Source of the DNA: JABSOG01 sp041583135
Lineage (GTDB): Bacteria > Pseudomonadota > Gammaproteobacteria > Enterobacterales > Alteromonadaceae
Length of the DNA: 25,042 nt
Assembly (NCBI GenBank): GCA_041583135.1
Contig: JBFHGJ010000084.1
Span: 1 to 25,042 of the forward strand
Direction: 5' to 3'
In this document: positions 16,322-23,820 of the stretch, piece by piece
How the letters are laid out: the number at the start of each line of letters is the position of its first letter
Numbering within the stretch: position 1 is the stretch's first letter
Program-made: the position numbers and the translations under genes
The notes under the pieces: model-generated
Seen by the model: the letters and a program-made list of their open reading frames with translations, nothing else
Databases searched by the model: none
What the model was told of the DNA's origin: nothing

Positions 16322-16741
16322 ATGAGTAAAATGAGAAAATTGCGTAAGCAGGTTCAAAAAGGTTTTACCTTGATTGAGTTGATGATCGTAGTTGCAATTA
16401 TCGGTATCCTTGCTGCGGTAGCACTACCAGCCTACCAAAGCTACACTGATCGTGCCAGCTTCAGTGAAGTCATTTCAGCCACATCAGCCGCCAAAACCGC
16501 TGCTGAGGTTTGTGCGCAAATTAAAGGTTCATTCACCACTGCCAACTGTGCATCGTTGACTGCGGCAACCTTTACCGTACCAGCCGGCTTGACGTTGACC
16601 ATCACAGACCAGACTGACGCCGCGATCACCATCAAAGCGACTCGTGCTTCTGACAGTGCGTATTATCAAATCGTTGGTGCTTTAGCGAACGGCTTGGTAA
16701 CTTGGACCAAAACCTGTTCACCAGCTGAAAACTGTATCTAA
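16322..16741 (+). CDS. pilA: Type IV pilin, major-pilin type
   Basis: A prepilin with a 14-residue positively charged leader and the cleavage site KG|FTLIELMIVVAIIGILAA, so the mature protein begins at Phe15 and has the conserved Glu5 (Glu19 of the precursor). PilD would cleave and methylate it. After the hydrophobic helix come a globular domain and four cysteines (64, 76, 132, 138). The C-terminal pair (TCSPAENC) looks like the disulfide loop of major pilins. At 139 residues it is a normal small pilin. ATG 16322 follows GGAG. It is closed by a strong terminator and so is transcribed separately from pilC-pilD. It is probably a major pilin because of its place in the locus, but a minor pilin cannot be excluded. 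Confidence 0.92.
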   Translation: MSKMRKLRKQVQKGFTLIELMIVVAIIGILAAVALPAYQSYTDRASFSEVISATSAAKTAAEVCAQIKGSFTTANCASLTAATFTVPAGLTLTITDQTDAAITIKATRASDSAYYQIVGALANGLVTWTKTCSPAENCI

Positions 16742-16770
16742 CTTTCGGTTGGTTTAACACGTCATGTGTG

Positions 16771-16802
16771 AAAAAGGCGGCAGTAGAACTGCCGCCTTTT
16801 TT
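16771..16802 (+). terminator. Strong intrinsic terminator after pilA
   Basis: AAAAAGGCGGCAG (16771-16783), loop TAGAA, then CTGCCGCC followed by TTTTTT. A long GC-rich stem with a U-run, so transcription from pilA should stop here and not enter pilC. Confidence 0.93.
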
Positions 16803-17034
16803 GTCTTTATCACATTGGCGCAAGACCACCTAAGGCTCGCTTTACACAGCGCATTTGTTACCACTTGGCGTTGACATCGACAACCAATTTTCATCATTAC
16901 CGATAAAACCTGGGTGATTGATGAATTGAATAGTGATAAAAGTCATTGCACTTGCAAATATGCTGATGGCACGTCTATCTTTGTAACAATAAAGACATTG
17001 AAACGTTTTACTCAGGGCAACAGTAGTAACGCTT
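16803..17034. other. pilA-pilC gap where pilB is normally found
   Basis: These 232 bp stand where related bacteria encode the 560-570-residue assembly ATPase PilB. I find no Walker A or other PilB motif in any frame and no clear C-terminal PilB remnant. A frame without ATG runs into the pilC start region (about 16900-17047) but resembles nothing I know. A TGGCAC at 16968-16973 is not followed by TTGC at sigma-54 spacing. The pilC promoter is expected here but I cannot identify it with confidence. Confidence 0.6.
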
Positions 17035-18270
17035 ATGGCTGCAAAAAAGAATAAGGTAAAAGACCCGGATATCTTCACTTGGAAAGGTACCAACAAACAG
17101 GGTCGCAAACTCGCCGGTGAACTCGAAGGGGCTTCGGCCACTGAAGTGAAAGCCGCATTAAGACGTCAAGGGATCACCCCTGACAAAGTCAAGAAAAAAC
17201 CCAAACCCCTATTCGGCATGGATGGCTCAAAGCCCATTACACCTGCCGATATCGCTGTTTTCACCAGGCAGGTAGCCACCATGTTACAAGCAGGTGTTGC
17301 CTTGGTACAAACCTTAGACATGATAGCGATGGGTACGCCAAACCCTAAAATGGCTAAGCTGATCCAGGAATTGAGTGTCAAAGTCCAAGGTGGCGCACCT
17401 TTTTCCGAATCGTTACGGGAATATCCGCTCTTTTTTGACGACCTGTATTGTGACTTGGTGCAATCAGGTGAAGCCTCCGGTGCACTCGACAATATTTTTG
17501 ACCGAGTCGCCACCTACAAAGAAAAAGCCGAAGCCCTAAAATCAAAAATCAAAAAGGCGATGAACTATCCTATCTCGGTTTTGGTGATCGCCGGTATCGT
17601 AACCAGTATCTTGCTGGTCTTTGTAGTGCCCCAGTTCCAAGAGATATTTGCAGGATTTGGTGCCGAGCTTCCCGCCTTCACCTTATTTGTTATCGGCCTA
17701 TCTGAGTTGATGCAGGCCTATTGGTGGATAGTATTACTTGGACTCATCGGCTTTGGTTACGCCTTTAAACAGGCCCACCGGCGTTCGCCAGAGTTTCGCG
17801 ATCAGGTTGATGCCCAGTTGCTGAAGATCCCGGTTATTGGCGTCATTCTCAACAAGGCCGCCGTAGCGCGATATGCCAGAACCTTAAGCACCACCTTTGC
17901 AGCCGGTGTACCATTGATTGAAGCCTTGGAATCGGCAGCGGGCGCCTCCGGCAATGCCGTATACCGCAAAGCCATCATGGAGATACGAATAGAAGTCTCA
18001 GGCGGACATCAAATGAATCAGGCAATGAAAGCCACTGGTATTTTTCCACCCATGGTGACGCAAATGGTTGCCATCGGTGAAGAATCCGGCTCACTCGACA
18101 GTATGCTCGATAAAGTCGCCAACATCTATGAAGGGGAAGTCGATGATGCCGTTGATGGTTTGACGGCTTTGATTGAACCGATGATAATGGCGGTTTTAGG
18201 TGTCGTCATCGGTGGTTTGATTGTTGCCATGTACCTACCAATCTTTGAAATGGGGAAAGTTATCAAATAA
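17035..18270 (+). CDS. pilC: Type IV pilus inner-membrane platform protein PilC
   Basis: PilC is the polytopic platform on which the ATPases PilB and PilT act during pilus assembly and retraction. The frame shows a basic cytoplasmic start, a first type II secretion F domain (about 72-195, FTRQVATMLQAGVALVQTLD), two membrane segments at about 180-198 and 213-243, a second F domain (about 275-400, YARTLSTTFAAGVPLIEALE) and a last membrane segment at about 383-402. At 411 residues it is complete. ATG 17035 gives the usual PilC N-terminus but has no good ribosome site. The stop TAA shares its last base with the pilD ATG. It is unusual in not being preceded by pilB. Confidence 0.95.
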   Translation: MAAKKNKVKDPDIFTWKGTNKQGRKLAGELEGASATEVKAALRRQGITPDKVKKKPKPLFGMDGSKPITPADIAVFTRQVATMLQAGVALVQTLDMIAMGTPNPKMAKLIQELSVKVQGGAPFSESLREYPLFFDDLYCDLVQSGEASGALDNIFDRVATYKEKAEALKSKIKKAMNYPISVLVIAGIVTSILLVFVVPQFQEIFAGFGAELPAFTLFVIGLSELMQAYWWIVLLGLIGFGYAFKQAHRRSPEFRDQVDAQLLKIPVIGVILNKAAVARYARTLSTTFAAGVPLIEALESAAGASGNAVYRKAIMEIRIEVSGGHQMNQAMKATGIFPPMVTQMVAIGEESGSLDSMLDKVANIYEGEVDDAVDGLTALIEPMIMAVLGVVIGGLIVAMYLPIFEMGKVIK

Positions 18271-19166
18271 TGTTCGACCAGATAATTGCATTAATGACCC
18301 ACAACAGTGCGTTTTTCTATGGGTCTGTCTTGGTATTTTCTTTAGTGGTCGGCAGCTTTCTCAATGTGGTGATCCACCGTTTGCCGATCATGATGGAAAG
18401 GGAATGGGAATGTGAATGCCGCGAGCATTTGGCCGCTGAGTTAGAGACCCCGCCAAGTGAAGAAGAACCGGAACGATATGATCTGGTTTTACCACGCTCG
18501 GCCTGTCCTAAATGTGGCCATCAGATCACTGCGCTCGAGAACATTCCAATCATTAGTTGGCTGGTGTTAAAGGGTAAATGCGCTAACTGCCGCGCCCATA
18601 TTTCCGCACGCTATCCTTTTGTCGAATTGCTGACCGGCGTGCTATCTGTGGTCATTGCCGTACACTTTGGCGTCAGCATGCAAACCCTTGTCTATTTGCT
18701 GCTGACTTGGGGCCTTATCGCCCTGTCATTTATCGATTTGGACAAGATGCTACTACCTGATCAGATAACCTTACCCTTGGTTTGGTTGGGGCTGTTTAGC
18801 AGTATCAGTGGCATCATCCCCCTAAGCCCCAAAGAGGCCATCATCGGTGCCATGGTCGGGTATCTTAGCTTGTGGTCGATATATTGGCTGTTTAAATTGG
18901 TCACCAAAAAAGAAGGCTTCGGCTATGGCGACTTTAAACTGCTGATGGTTTTTGGTGCCTTTTTGGGTTGGCAACAGGTTGCGCTGATCATCATGCTCTC
19001 CACCGCTGTCGGTTCAATATTTGGTTTGTACTTCTTGCTTAAGAACAAAAAAAGCGTCGAGATCCCATTCGGACCATACATTGCCATTGCCGGGTGGATA
19101 GCGATGATTTGGGGTGATAGGCTGATCAACTATTACCTCAACAACTTTATTTACATCAGCCATTAG
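18270..19166 (+). CDS. pilD: Prepilin peptidase / N-methyltransferase PilD
   Basis: A membrane aspartic peptidase that cuts prepilins, and usually type II secretion pseudopilins too, then methylates the new N-terminus. The N-terminal membrane segment is followed by a cytoplasmic zinc domain with CPKC (79-82) and CANC (104-107). Catalytic aspartates lie in SFIDLDKMLLPD (about 156/158) and GYGDFK (Asp221). Further membrane segments complete the 298-residue protein. It overlaps pilC by one base and is followed 8 bases later by coaE. Its substrates should include the pilin encoded upstream. Confidence 0.96.
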   Translation: MFDQIIALMTHNSAFFYGSVLVFSLVVGSFLNVVIHRLPIMMEREWECECREHLAAELETPPSEEEPERYDLVLPRSACPKCGHQITALENIPIISWLVLKGKCANCRAHISARYPFVELLTGVLSVVIAVHFGVSMQTLVYLLLTWGLIALSFIDLDKMLLPDQITLPLVWLGLFSSISGIIPLSPKEAIIGAMVGYLSLWSIYWLFKLVTKKEGFGYGDFKLLMVFGAFLGWQQVALIIMLSTAVGSIFGLYFLLKNKKSVEIPFGPYIAIAGWIAMIWGDRLINYYLNNFIYISH

Positions 19167-19174
19167 GACCCTTG

Positions 19175-19780
19175 ATGAGTCGTTTTATCGTAGGGCTTAC
19201 CGGAGGTATCGGCAGTGGCAAAACCACTGTGGCCAATGAGTTTATTCGTTTAGGCGCACAGGCAGTAGATGCCGATATTGTCGCCCGAGAAGTCGTCGCC
19301 CCCGGCAGTGAGTGCCTTGAGGCCATTGCGGTGAAGTTTGGTCCTGAGATCTTACTTGCCGACGGTCAGCTCAATCGCAGCGAATTACGCGCTCAGATTT
19401 TTGCCGACCAAAACAAAAAACAATGGCTCAATCAGCTGATGCACCCAGCCATTCGCCAGCTGATGTTACAACAGCTCAATGCCGCCGATTCACCTTATGT
19501 GCTATTGATAGCACCGCTACTATTCGAAAATGGCCTTGAGCGTTACACCAACCTCAATGTCGTGGTCGATGTACCCGAGCAGGTGCAGTTAGAGCGAACC
19601 TGTCAACGTGATGCGGTGGACCATGAACAAGTCAAAAGCATCATTGCTTCGCAAATTTCGCGACAACAACGATTGGCAAAAGCCGATGAAATCGTGGATA
19701 ATGACCGCCCTTGGCCGCAAGTGGCCAATGACATCGCCTTTTTACACCAAAAATTTATGCAATTGAGTAACACGATATGA
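19175..19780 (+). CDS. coaE: Dephospho-CoA kinase
   Basis: CoaE catalyses the last step of CoA synthesis, phosphorylating the 3'-hydroxyl of dephospho-CoA. The P-loop GGIGSGKT spans residues 10-17, and the family motifs DADIVAREVV, LNRSELRAQIF, HPAIR and LLFENGLE are all present. At 201 residues the length is standard. The frame can be extended to a TTG at 19172, but ATG 19175 with AGGA six bases upstream is clearly the start. The stop overlaps zapD as ATGA. The pilD-coaE-zapD-yacG order is a conserved gammaproteobacterial cluster. Confidence 0.96.
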   Translation: MSRFIVGLTGGIGSGKTTVANEFIRLGAQAVDADIVAREVVAPGSECLEAIAVKFGPEILLADGQLNRSELRAQIFADQNKKQWLNQLMHPAIRQLMLQQLNAADSPYVLLIAPLLFENGLERYTNLNVVVDVPEQVQLERTCQRDAVDHEQVKSIIASQISRQQRLAKADEIVDNDRPWPQVANDIAFLHQKFMQLSNTI

Positions 19781-20523
19781 GCCTGGTGATATACGAACAC
19801 CCGCTAAATGAAAAGCAGCGCACCTTTATGCGCGTTGAATATTTGTTTGGCCAGCTCGACAGTTGTCGCTCCTTATCCCATCCATTTCAGTTACAAGTGT
19901 TCTTCGATGCACTCTTTGCCATGGTCGAATTGCTTGACCGCTCTGACTTGCGCTCAGATATCGCCAAAGAGCTTGAACGCAACGAACACAACCTGGTGAA
20001 ATGGTCTCAACACCCTGAGATCTGCAATGCTGCGTTAGAAGAAACCTTGCGTCAGGTGATCAACCTGCAAAACACCCTGAGCAAAAAAGAAAAGGTCTGC
20101 AACCCGCTAAAAGACGATCCCTTTTTGGAGAGTATTCGTAAGCGTTTCACCATGCCCGGACCCAGCTGCGACTTTGACTTACCGCAACTGCACTTTTGGA
20201 TGCAATTGAACCCACAGGACAAAAAAGCGCAAATCGACGGTTGGCTAGAGCATTTAAGCTCGACCCGAGAGGCCATCTATCTTATCCAAACTTTTGTTCG
20301 TGAGCGCAGTAATTTTGTCAATACCAAAGCACCCGGCGGCTTTTATCAAGACAACAGCGAAAATCTCGATATGTTGCGGATAAAATATACCCCGGCCTAT
20401 GGTGCCTATCCTACGGTAAGCGGTAACAAGTATCGCTACGCCATACGCTTTATGCGACTTTGTGATGAACAAGGGCGCACCACTGTCGATGAAGACGTGA
20501 TGTTTTCTCTAGCCCGCTGTTAA
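19777..20523 (+). CDS. zapD: ZapD, FtsZ-bundling cell division protein
   Basis: ZapD binds the C-terminal tail of FtsZ and cross-links filaments to stabilise the Z-ring. The 248-residue all-cytoplasmic protein has the characteristic opening (YEHPLNEKQRTFMRVEYLF), the KRFTMPGPSCDFDLP segment and the APGGFYQ motif of the DUF1342/YacF family. It starts by a 4-base overlap with coaE, which implies translational coupling, and is followed 19 bases later by yacG. Confidence 0.95.
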   Translation: MSLVIYEHPLNEKQRTFMRVEYLFGQLDSCRSLSHPFQLQVFFDALFAMVELLDRSDLRSDIAKELERNEHNLVKWSQHPEICNAALEETLRQVINLQNTLSKKEKVCNPLKDDPFLESIRKRFTMPGPSCDFDLPQLHFWMQLNPQDKKAQIDGWLEHLSSTREAIYLIQTFVRERSNFVNTKAPGGFYQDNSENLDMLRIKYTPAYGAYPTVSGNKYRYAIRFMRLCDEQGRTTVDEDVMFSLARC

Positions 20524-20542
20524 ATACTTAGGGGTTGTCTAT

Positions 20543-20779
20543 ATGAGTAAATTAAAGGTCAATTGTCCGACCTGTAAAAAGGACGTGGTTTGGAACGAAC
20601 AAAGTCAATTCAGACCTTTTTGTTCTAAACGCTGTCAGTTGATTGATTTGGGTGAATGGGCCAACGAAAGTCATGTGATTGAAGGCAAGCCCGGCTTTAC
20701 CGATGTCGATTTGGCCGTTGATATCGATGAAATTGAAGCCATGGTACAGCAACAAGACAACGACTTTTTTAATAACTAA
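20543..20779 (+). CDS. yacG: DNA gyrase inhibitor YacG
   Basis: A small zinc protein that inhibits GyrB in E. coli. The four zinc ligands are Cys8 and Cys11 (CPTC) and Cys27 and Cys31 (CSKRC), followed by the conserved LIDLGEWA. The C-terminal half is acidic, as in the family. At 78 residues it is near usual length. ATG follows AGGGG by 8 bases. It is the last gene of the pilC-pilD-coaE-zapD-yacG run; its stop codon lies at the edge of the terminator. Confidence 0.95.
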   Translation: MSKLKVNCPTCKKDVVWNEQSQFRPFCSKRCQLIDLGEWANESHVIEGKPGFTDVDLAVDIDEIEAMVQQQDNDFFNN

Positions 20780-20809
20780 ACGCCGGTCAGTGGTGTTGAC
20801 CGGCGTTTT
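20778..20809. terminator. Bidirectional terminator between yacG and hemE
   Basis: AAACGCCGGTCA (20778-20789) pairs with TGACCGGCGTTT (20797-20808) around GTGGTGT, with T-runs on both strands (plus TTTT at 20806-20809; A-run on the other side). It sits between convergent yacG and hemE and overlaps the yacG stop, so it probably serves both. Confidence 0.9.
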
Positions 20810-20834
20810 GGTATGCTGTTTCAGTGATACTCAG

Positions 20835-21908
20835 TTAGGCATCAAACAAATGATAAGACATCGACAGTTCATGAACCGCGTCGATAAACACTTTGGCATT
20901 TTCAGGGTTCACATCTGGCGTAATGCCGTGGCCGAGGTTAAATACATGACCCGGACCTTGACCGAAGCTATCTAAGATCACCTGCACTTCATGACGAATA
21001 CGATCTGGGTCGGCATGTAAAATTGCCGGATCCATATTGCCTTGCAGCGCAACCCTATCACCGACACGAGATTTGGCATTACCGATCTCAATGGTCCAGT
21101 CGAGACCAACACAATCACAACCAGTATCGGCGATGGCTTCTAGCCACATGCCACCATTTTTGGTGAACAAAGTGACCGGTACTTTGCGCCCTTCATTCTC
21201 GCGGATCAATCCTTTAACGATTTTGTCCATATAAATCAAAGAGAACTCTTTATAGTCATGCGGTGTCAACACCCCACCCCAAGTATCAAAAATTTGCACT
21301 GCCTGAGCGCCGGCTTTGATTTGAGCATTCAGATACAAGATCACCGAGTCGGCCAATTTATCTAACAACGCGTGCAATGCCTCCGGATCACAAAACGCCA
21401 TTTTTTTGATCTTAGAGAAAGTCTTTGAGCTACCGCCTTCAACCATATAAGTTGCCAACGTCCAAGGGCTGCCAGAGAAGCCGATCAGCGGCACTTCACC
21501 ATTGAGCTCACGACGAATGGTACGCACAGCGTCCATTACATAACGCAGCTCCTGCTCAGGGTCTGGAATAGGCAAGTGAACGATATCGCTCATCTCAGTG
21601 ATGGGATTGGCAAAACGCGGACCTTCACCGGCAGTAAAGCTCAATCCTAGCCCCATAGCATCAGGGATCGTCAAGATATCACTGAATAAAATCGCCGCAT
21701 CCAAGTCAAAACGACGTAACGGTTGCAAGGTCACCTCACAAGCCAACTCAGGGTTGGTGCAAAGTGCCATGAAGTCGCCGGCTTTAGCTCTCACTTCACG
21801 GTACTCAGGCAAATATCGTCCAGCCTGACGCATCATCCATACTGGCGTACGTTCTACCGACTGCCTTAGCAAGGCGCGCAAATAACTATCGTTTTTCAAT
21901 TGTGACAT
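20835..21908 (-). CDS. hemE: Uroporphyrinogen decarboxylase
   Basis: HemE removes four carboxyl groups from uroporphyrinogen III to give coproporphyrinogen III in haem synthesis. The family signature TPVWMMRQAGRYLPEYR (21-37) and the second signature GFSGSPWTLATYMVEG are present, as is the C-terminal FNLGHGITP loop. The reading frame extends 15 codons further upstream, but ATG 21906-21908 gives the normal N-terminus (MSQLKNDSYLRAL) and has GGAG upstream, giving 357 residues. It is divergent from rsd; hemE and rsd are also neighbours in E. coli. Confidence 0.97.
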   Translation of the reverse strand: MSQLKNDSYLRALLRQSVERTPVWMMRQAGRYLPEYREVRAKAGDFMALCTNPELACEVTLQPLRRFDLDAAILFSDILTIPDAMGLGLSFTAGEGPRFANPITEMSDIVHLPIPDPEQELRYVMDAVRTIRRELNGEVPLIGFSGSPWTLATYMVEGGSSKTFSKIKKMAFCDPEALHALLDKLADSVILYLNAQIKAGAQAVQIFDTWGGVLTPHDYKEFSLIYMDKIVKGLIRENEGRKVPVTLFTKNGGMWLEAIADTGCDCVGLDWTIEIGNAKSRVGDRVALQGNMDPAILHADPDRIRHEVQVILDSFGQGPGHVFNLGHGITPDVNPENAKVFIDAVHELSMSYHLFDA

Positions 21909-21940
21909 GCTCAAAGGCTCTCCTACTAAAATTTGCCCGC

Positions 21941-21969
21941 ATTGTATCACCACTTAGCCCGTTAGAACC
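21941..21969 (-). promoter_or_regulatory. Candidate hemE promoter
   Basis: On the minus strand: GGTTCT, 17 bases, then TACAAT preceded by TGA (an extended -10). It ends about 30 bases upstream of the hemE ATG. The -35 match is poor, but the extended -10 compensates. Confidence 0.45.
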
Positions 21970-22075
21970 AATATTTATCTGGCTTTTGAACAACCTTAGT
22001 CGTCATGATAAAAAGAGATTGTCGGGTTAAGGTGACATCCGGCCAAATTGCACCAGTGTGGGCCGTGCAAATGAC

Positions 22076-22103
22076 TTTACCTTAGCGAACATTTTGATAT
22101 AGT
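22076..22103 (+). promoter_or_regulatory. Candidate rsd promoter
   Basis: TTTACC (22076-22081), 16 bases, then TATAGT (22098-22103), about 60 bases upstream of rsd. Moderate sigma-70 match; no other site is obvious in the hemE-rsd gap. Confidence 0.45.
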
Positions 22104-22162
22104 AAAGAATATTCAAATTATTCAGCTTTCATAATATAAGCGCTGATGGAGTATTTACAATT

Positions 22163-22654
22163 ATGCTTACCCAAGTAGAACAAGCACAAAGCAAATGGGG
22201 AGGTTCTCATTCAGCCATTGATACCTGGCTTAATGAGCGTCAAAAATTGTTGGTTCACTACTGCAAATTGGTCGGAACCGAAAAGAACAGCCAAAAAAAC
22301 GAAAACCCCTTGCCAAACCACGATGAAATCGTGCTGTTCTGTCAGGTGATGATGGATTATATCTCGGCAGGTCACTTCGAAGTGTACGAACAAATCGTCA
22401 AAGCCTGCAAGGTTAACGGCGAACAAAGTAAAGCCCTTGCCACCGAACTCTACCCTCGTATCGACAATACCACCGACACTGCGCTGTGCTTTAACGACAA
22501 ATACGCTGACTTGGACAGTGAAGAAAATCAAGGTAAAAGCGCAGATGAAATCTTCGCCGACTTTGAAGAAGACCTAGCGATGGTCGGGCAAGCCTTAGAA
22601 GAACGCTTCGGCCTTGAAGACGAGTTGATAGACACGCTTTACAATAAACACTAA
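22163..22654 (+). CDS. rsd: Rsd/AlgQ, anti-sigma-70 factor
   Basis: Rsd binds region 4 of the housekeeping sigma factor in stationary phase and frees core RNA polymerase for alternative sigma factors; the Pseudomonas homologue is AlgQ. The helical protein opens with the family's LTQVEQAQSKWGG, followed by W-L-ERQ-LL--Y (WLNERQKLLVHY), and has the typical acidic C-terminal half. At 163 residues the length is typical. ATG 22163 follows GGAG. It is divergent from hemE and followed by three stem-loops, the second a good terminator. Confidence 0.93.
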   Translation: MLTQVEQAQSKWGGSHSAIDTWLNERQKLLVHYCKLVGTEKNSQKNENPLPNHDEIVLFCQVMMDYISAGHFEVYEQIVKACKVNGEQSKALATELYPRIDNTTDTALCFNDKYADLDSEENQGKSADEIFADFEEDLAMVGQALEERFGLEDELIDTLYNKH

Positions 22655-22663
22655 GTCTATTGT

Positions 22664-22695
22664 GCATTCAAACGGCGTTGTTCGCCTTTGAATGC
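22664..22695. other. Stem-loop just after rsd
   Basis: GCATTCAAA (22664-22672) pairs with TTTGAATGC (22687-22695), and inside it GGCG pairs with CGCC, leaving one bulged C: 13 bp in all. No T-run follows. Possibly a 3'-end stabiliser or part of a tandem terminator. Confidence 0.5.
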
Positions 22696-22725
22696 TGCTG
22701 TATCTTCCATATATCCCGAATATAT

Positions 22726-22752
22726 AAAAGGCACCAAAATGGTGCCTTTTTT
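22726..22752. terminator. Intrinsic terminator between rsd and the FKBP gene
   Basis: AAAAGGCACC, loop AAAAT, then GGTGCCTTTTTT. A 10-bp stem with a T-run on the plus strand, and a shorter one on the minus strand. It should end rsd transcripts and may also serve the convergent FKBP gene. Confidence 0.9.
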
Positions 22753-22767
22753 GTGCTTAAGCATTGG

Positions 22768-22796
22768 CGCCTATGAAATTTAGTCTTTCATAGGCG
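22768..22796. terminator. Stem-loop next to the FKBP gene stop
   Basis: CGCCTATGAAA (22768-22778) pairs perfectly over 11 bp with TTTCATAGGCG (22786-22796), around a 7-base loop. It lies 9 bases past the FKBP gene stop on the minus strand. No clear U-run, so it is probably a stabilising 3' hairpin or helper terminator. Confidence 0.5.
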
Positions 22797-22805
22797 GTTT
22801 ATCAC

Positions 22806-23660
22806 CTAGTGAGCTGAATGGTCGTGACCATCACCAGCAGGGGCTGCGCCAGCGGCCGCATCGCCTTCTTCAATAGACAGCAGTTCAACTTCAAACAACA
22901 AAGTTGAATTTGGTTTGATCTTACCATTGCCGCGCTCACCGTAGGCCAAGTCAGATGGAATAACGAAAGTATATTTACTACCTACGCTCATCAATTGCAG
23001 ACCTTCAGTCCAGCCTTTGATCACTTGGTTCACACCAAATACCGCAGGTTGATTGCGGTCATAAGAACTGTCGAACTTGTCGCCATCAATCAAAGTACCT
23101 GTGTAGTGTACTGTAACGCGGTCTTGTGGACCCGGCTTTTTGCCGTCGCCTTGTTTTACGACAGAGTATTGCAAGCCAGACTCAGTCACTTGAACGCCTT
23201 CTTTTTTAGCGTTCTGTGCCAAGTAATCTTCACCGGCCTTTTTGTTTTCTTCAGCCAATTGCTTTTGACGCGCTTCAAATTTGGTGCGAGCCAATTGGTT
23301 TAAGCCTTCCATCGCTTCTTTTACAGCTTTTTCGTCCATTTTGGCGGCATCGTCTAATGCTTCTTTAAAGCCTTGTAAAATCAGCGCTTCATCTAAATGA
23401 ATGTCAACTTCTTTATTTTGCTCTAAGTTTTGCTTCATGTAGTTACCAAGGCTTACACCCAAACCGTAAGCAAACTTCTCGTTGTCAGATTTAAATGGGC
23501 TGGTATCTGCTGCACTGGCATCTGCTTTGGTGTCGGCAGTTTTAACCGCTTCGGCTTTGTTCTCAACCTTGGTTTGTGCATTATTGTCGGTCTTGTCACC
23601 ACATCCGGCAACCAGAGCCATGCTCACTGCCAACAAAGACAGCTTAAAAATTGAACGCAT
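22806..23660 (-). CDS. fkpA: FKBP-type peptidyl-prolyl isomerase, lipoprotein (FkpA/Mip type)
   Basis: A periplasmic folding chaperone and prolyl isomerase. Residues 1-20 are a lipoprotein signal with lipobox LVAGC (Cys20, next residue Gly, so likely outer membrane). An Ala/Lys/Asp-rich linker follows, then the helical N-terminal dimerisation domain (about 60-155), then the FKBP domain (about 165-265) with VTVHYTG, FDSSYDR, VIKGWTEGLQLM and IPSDLAYGERG. The tail ends GDGHDHSAH, histidine-rich and possibly metal-binding. E. coli FkpA is soluble, so the lipid anchor makes it more Mip-like; the neighbourhood (slyX) favours the fkpA name. ATG follows GGAG by 7 bases. Confidence 0.92.
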   Translation of the reverse strand: MRSIFKLSLLAVSMALVAGCGDKTDNNAQTKVENKAEAVKTADTKADASAADTSPFKSDNEKFAYGLGVSLGNYMKQNLEQNKEVDIHLDEALILQGFKEALDDAAKMDEKAVKEAMEGLNQLARTKFEARQKQLAEENKKAGEDYLAQNAKKEGVQVTESGLQYSVVKQGDGKKPGPQDRVTVHYTGTLIDGDKFDSSYDRNQPAVFGVNQVIKGWTEGLQLMSVGSKYTFVIPSDLAYGERGNGKIKPNSTLLFEVELLSIEEGDAAAGAAPAGDGHDHSAH

Positions 23661-23692
23661 GATTTACTCCAAATTCAAAATGATCGTTGTAA

Positions 23693-23721
23693 TTATTCTA
23701 ATGATTAAACTAACCTCTCAA
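23693..23721 (-). promoter_or_regulatory. Candidate promoter of the FKBP gene
   Basis: On the minus strand: TTGAGA, 17 bases, then GAATAA, ending about 30 bases upstream of the ATG. Moderate sigma-70 match. It lies in the 160-bp divergent region shared with the WD40 lipoprotein gene. Confidence 0.4.
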
Positions 23722-23820
23722 AGGCCAGCCGTTACAATAATTAATGCTTAAAACACTAGGGGCACTATACTACCCTGATGTAAGATAAGAGTTAAGGCAT
23801 ATTTGTATATTAAATTGAAT

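Noticed and set aside
16965..16985. Sigma-54-like TGGCAC upstream of pilC
   Set aside because: The TTGC half is absent at the required spacing, so it is only half a site.
16803..17034. Possible pilB remnant
   Set aside because: I translated the most open frame by eye and found no PilB motif or C-terminal similarity. It cannot be called a pseudogene.
19172..19174. TTG start for coaE
   Set aside because: ATG at the next codon has a well-placed AGGA and gives the normal N-terminus.
21909..21953. 15-codon N-terminal extension of hemE
   Set aside because: It runs into the candidate promoter and is not part of the family's N-terminus; ATG 21908 has GGAG.
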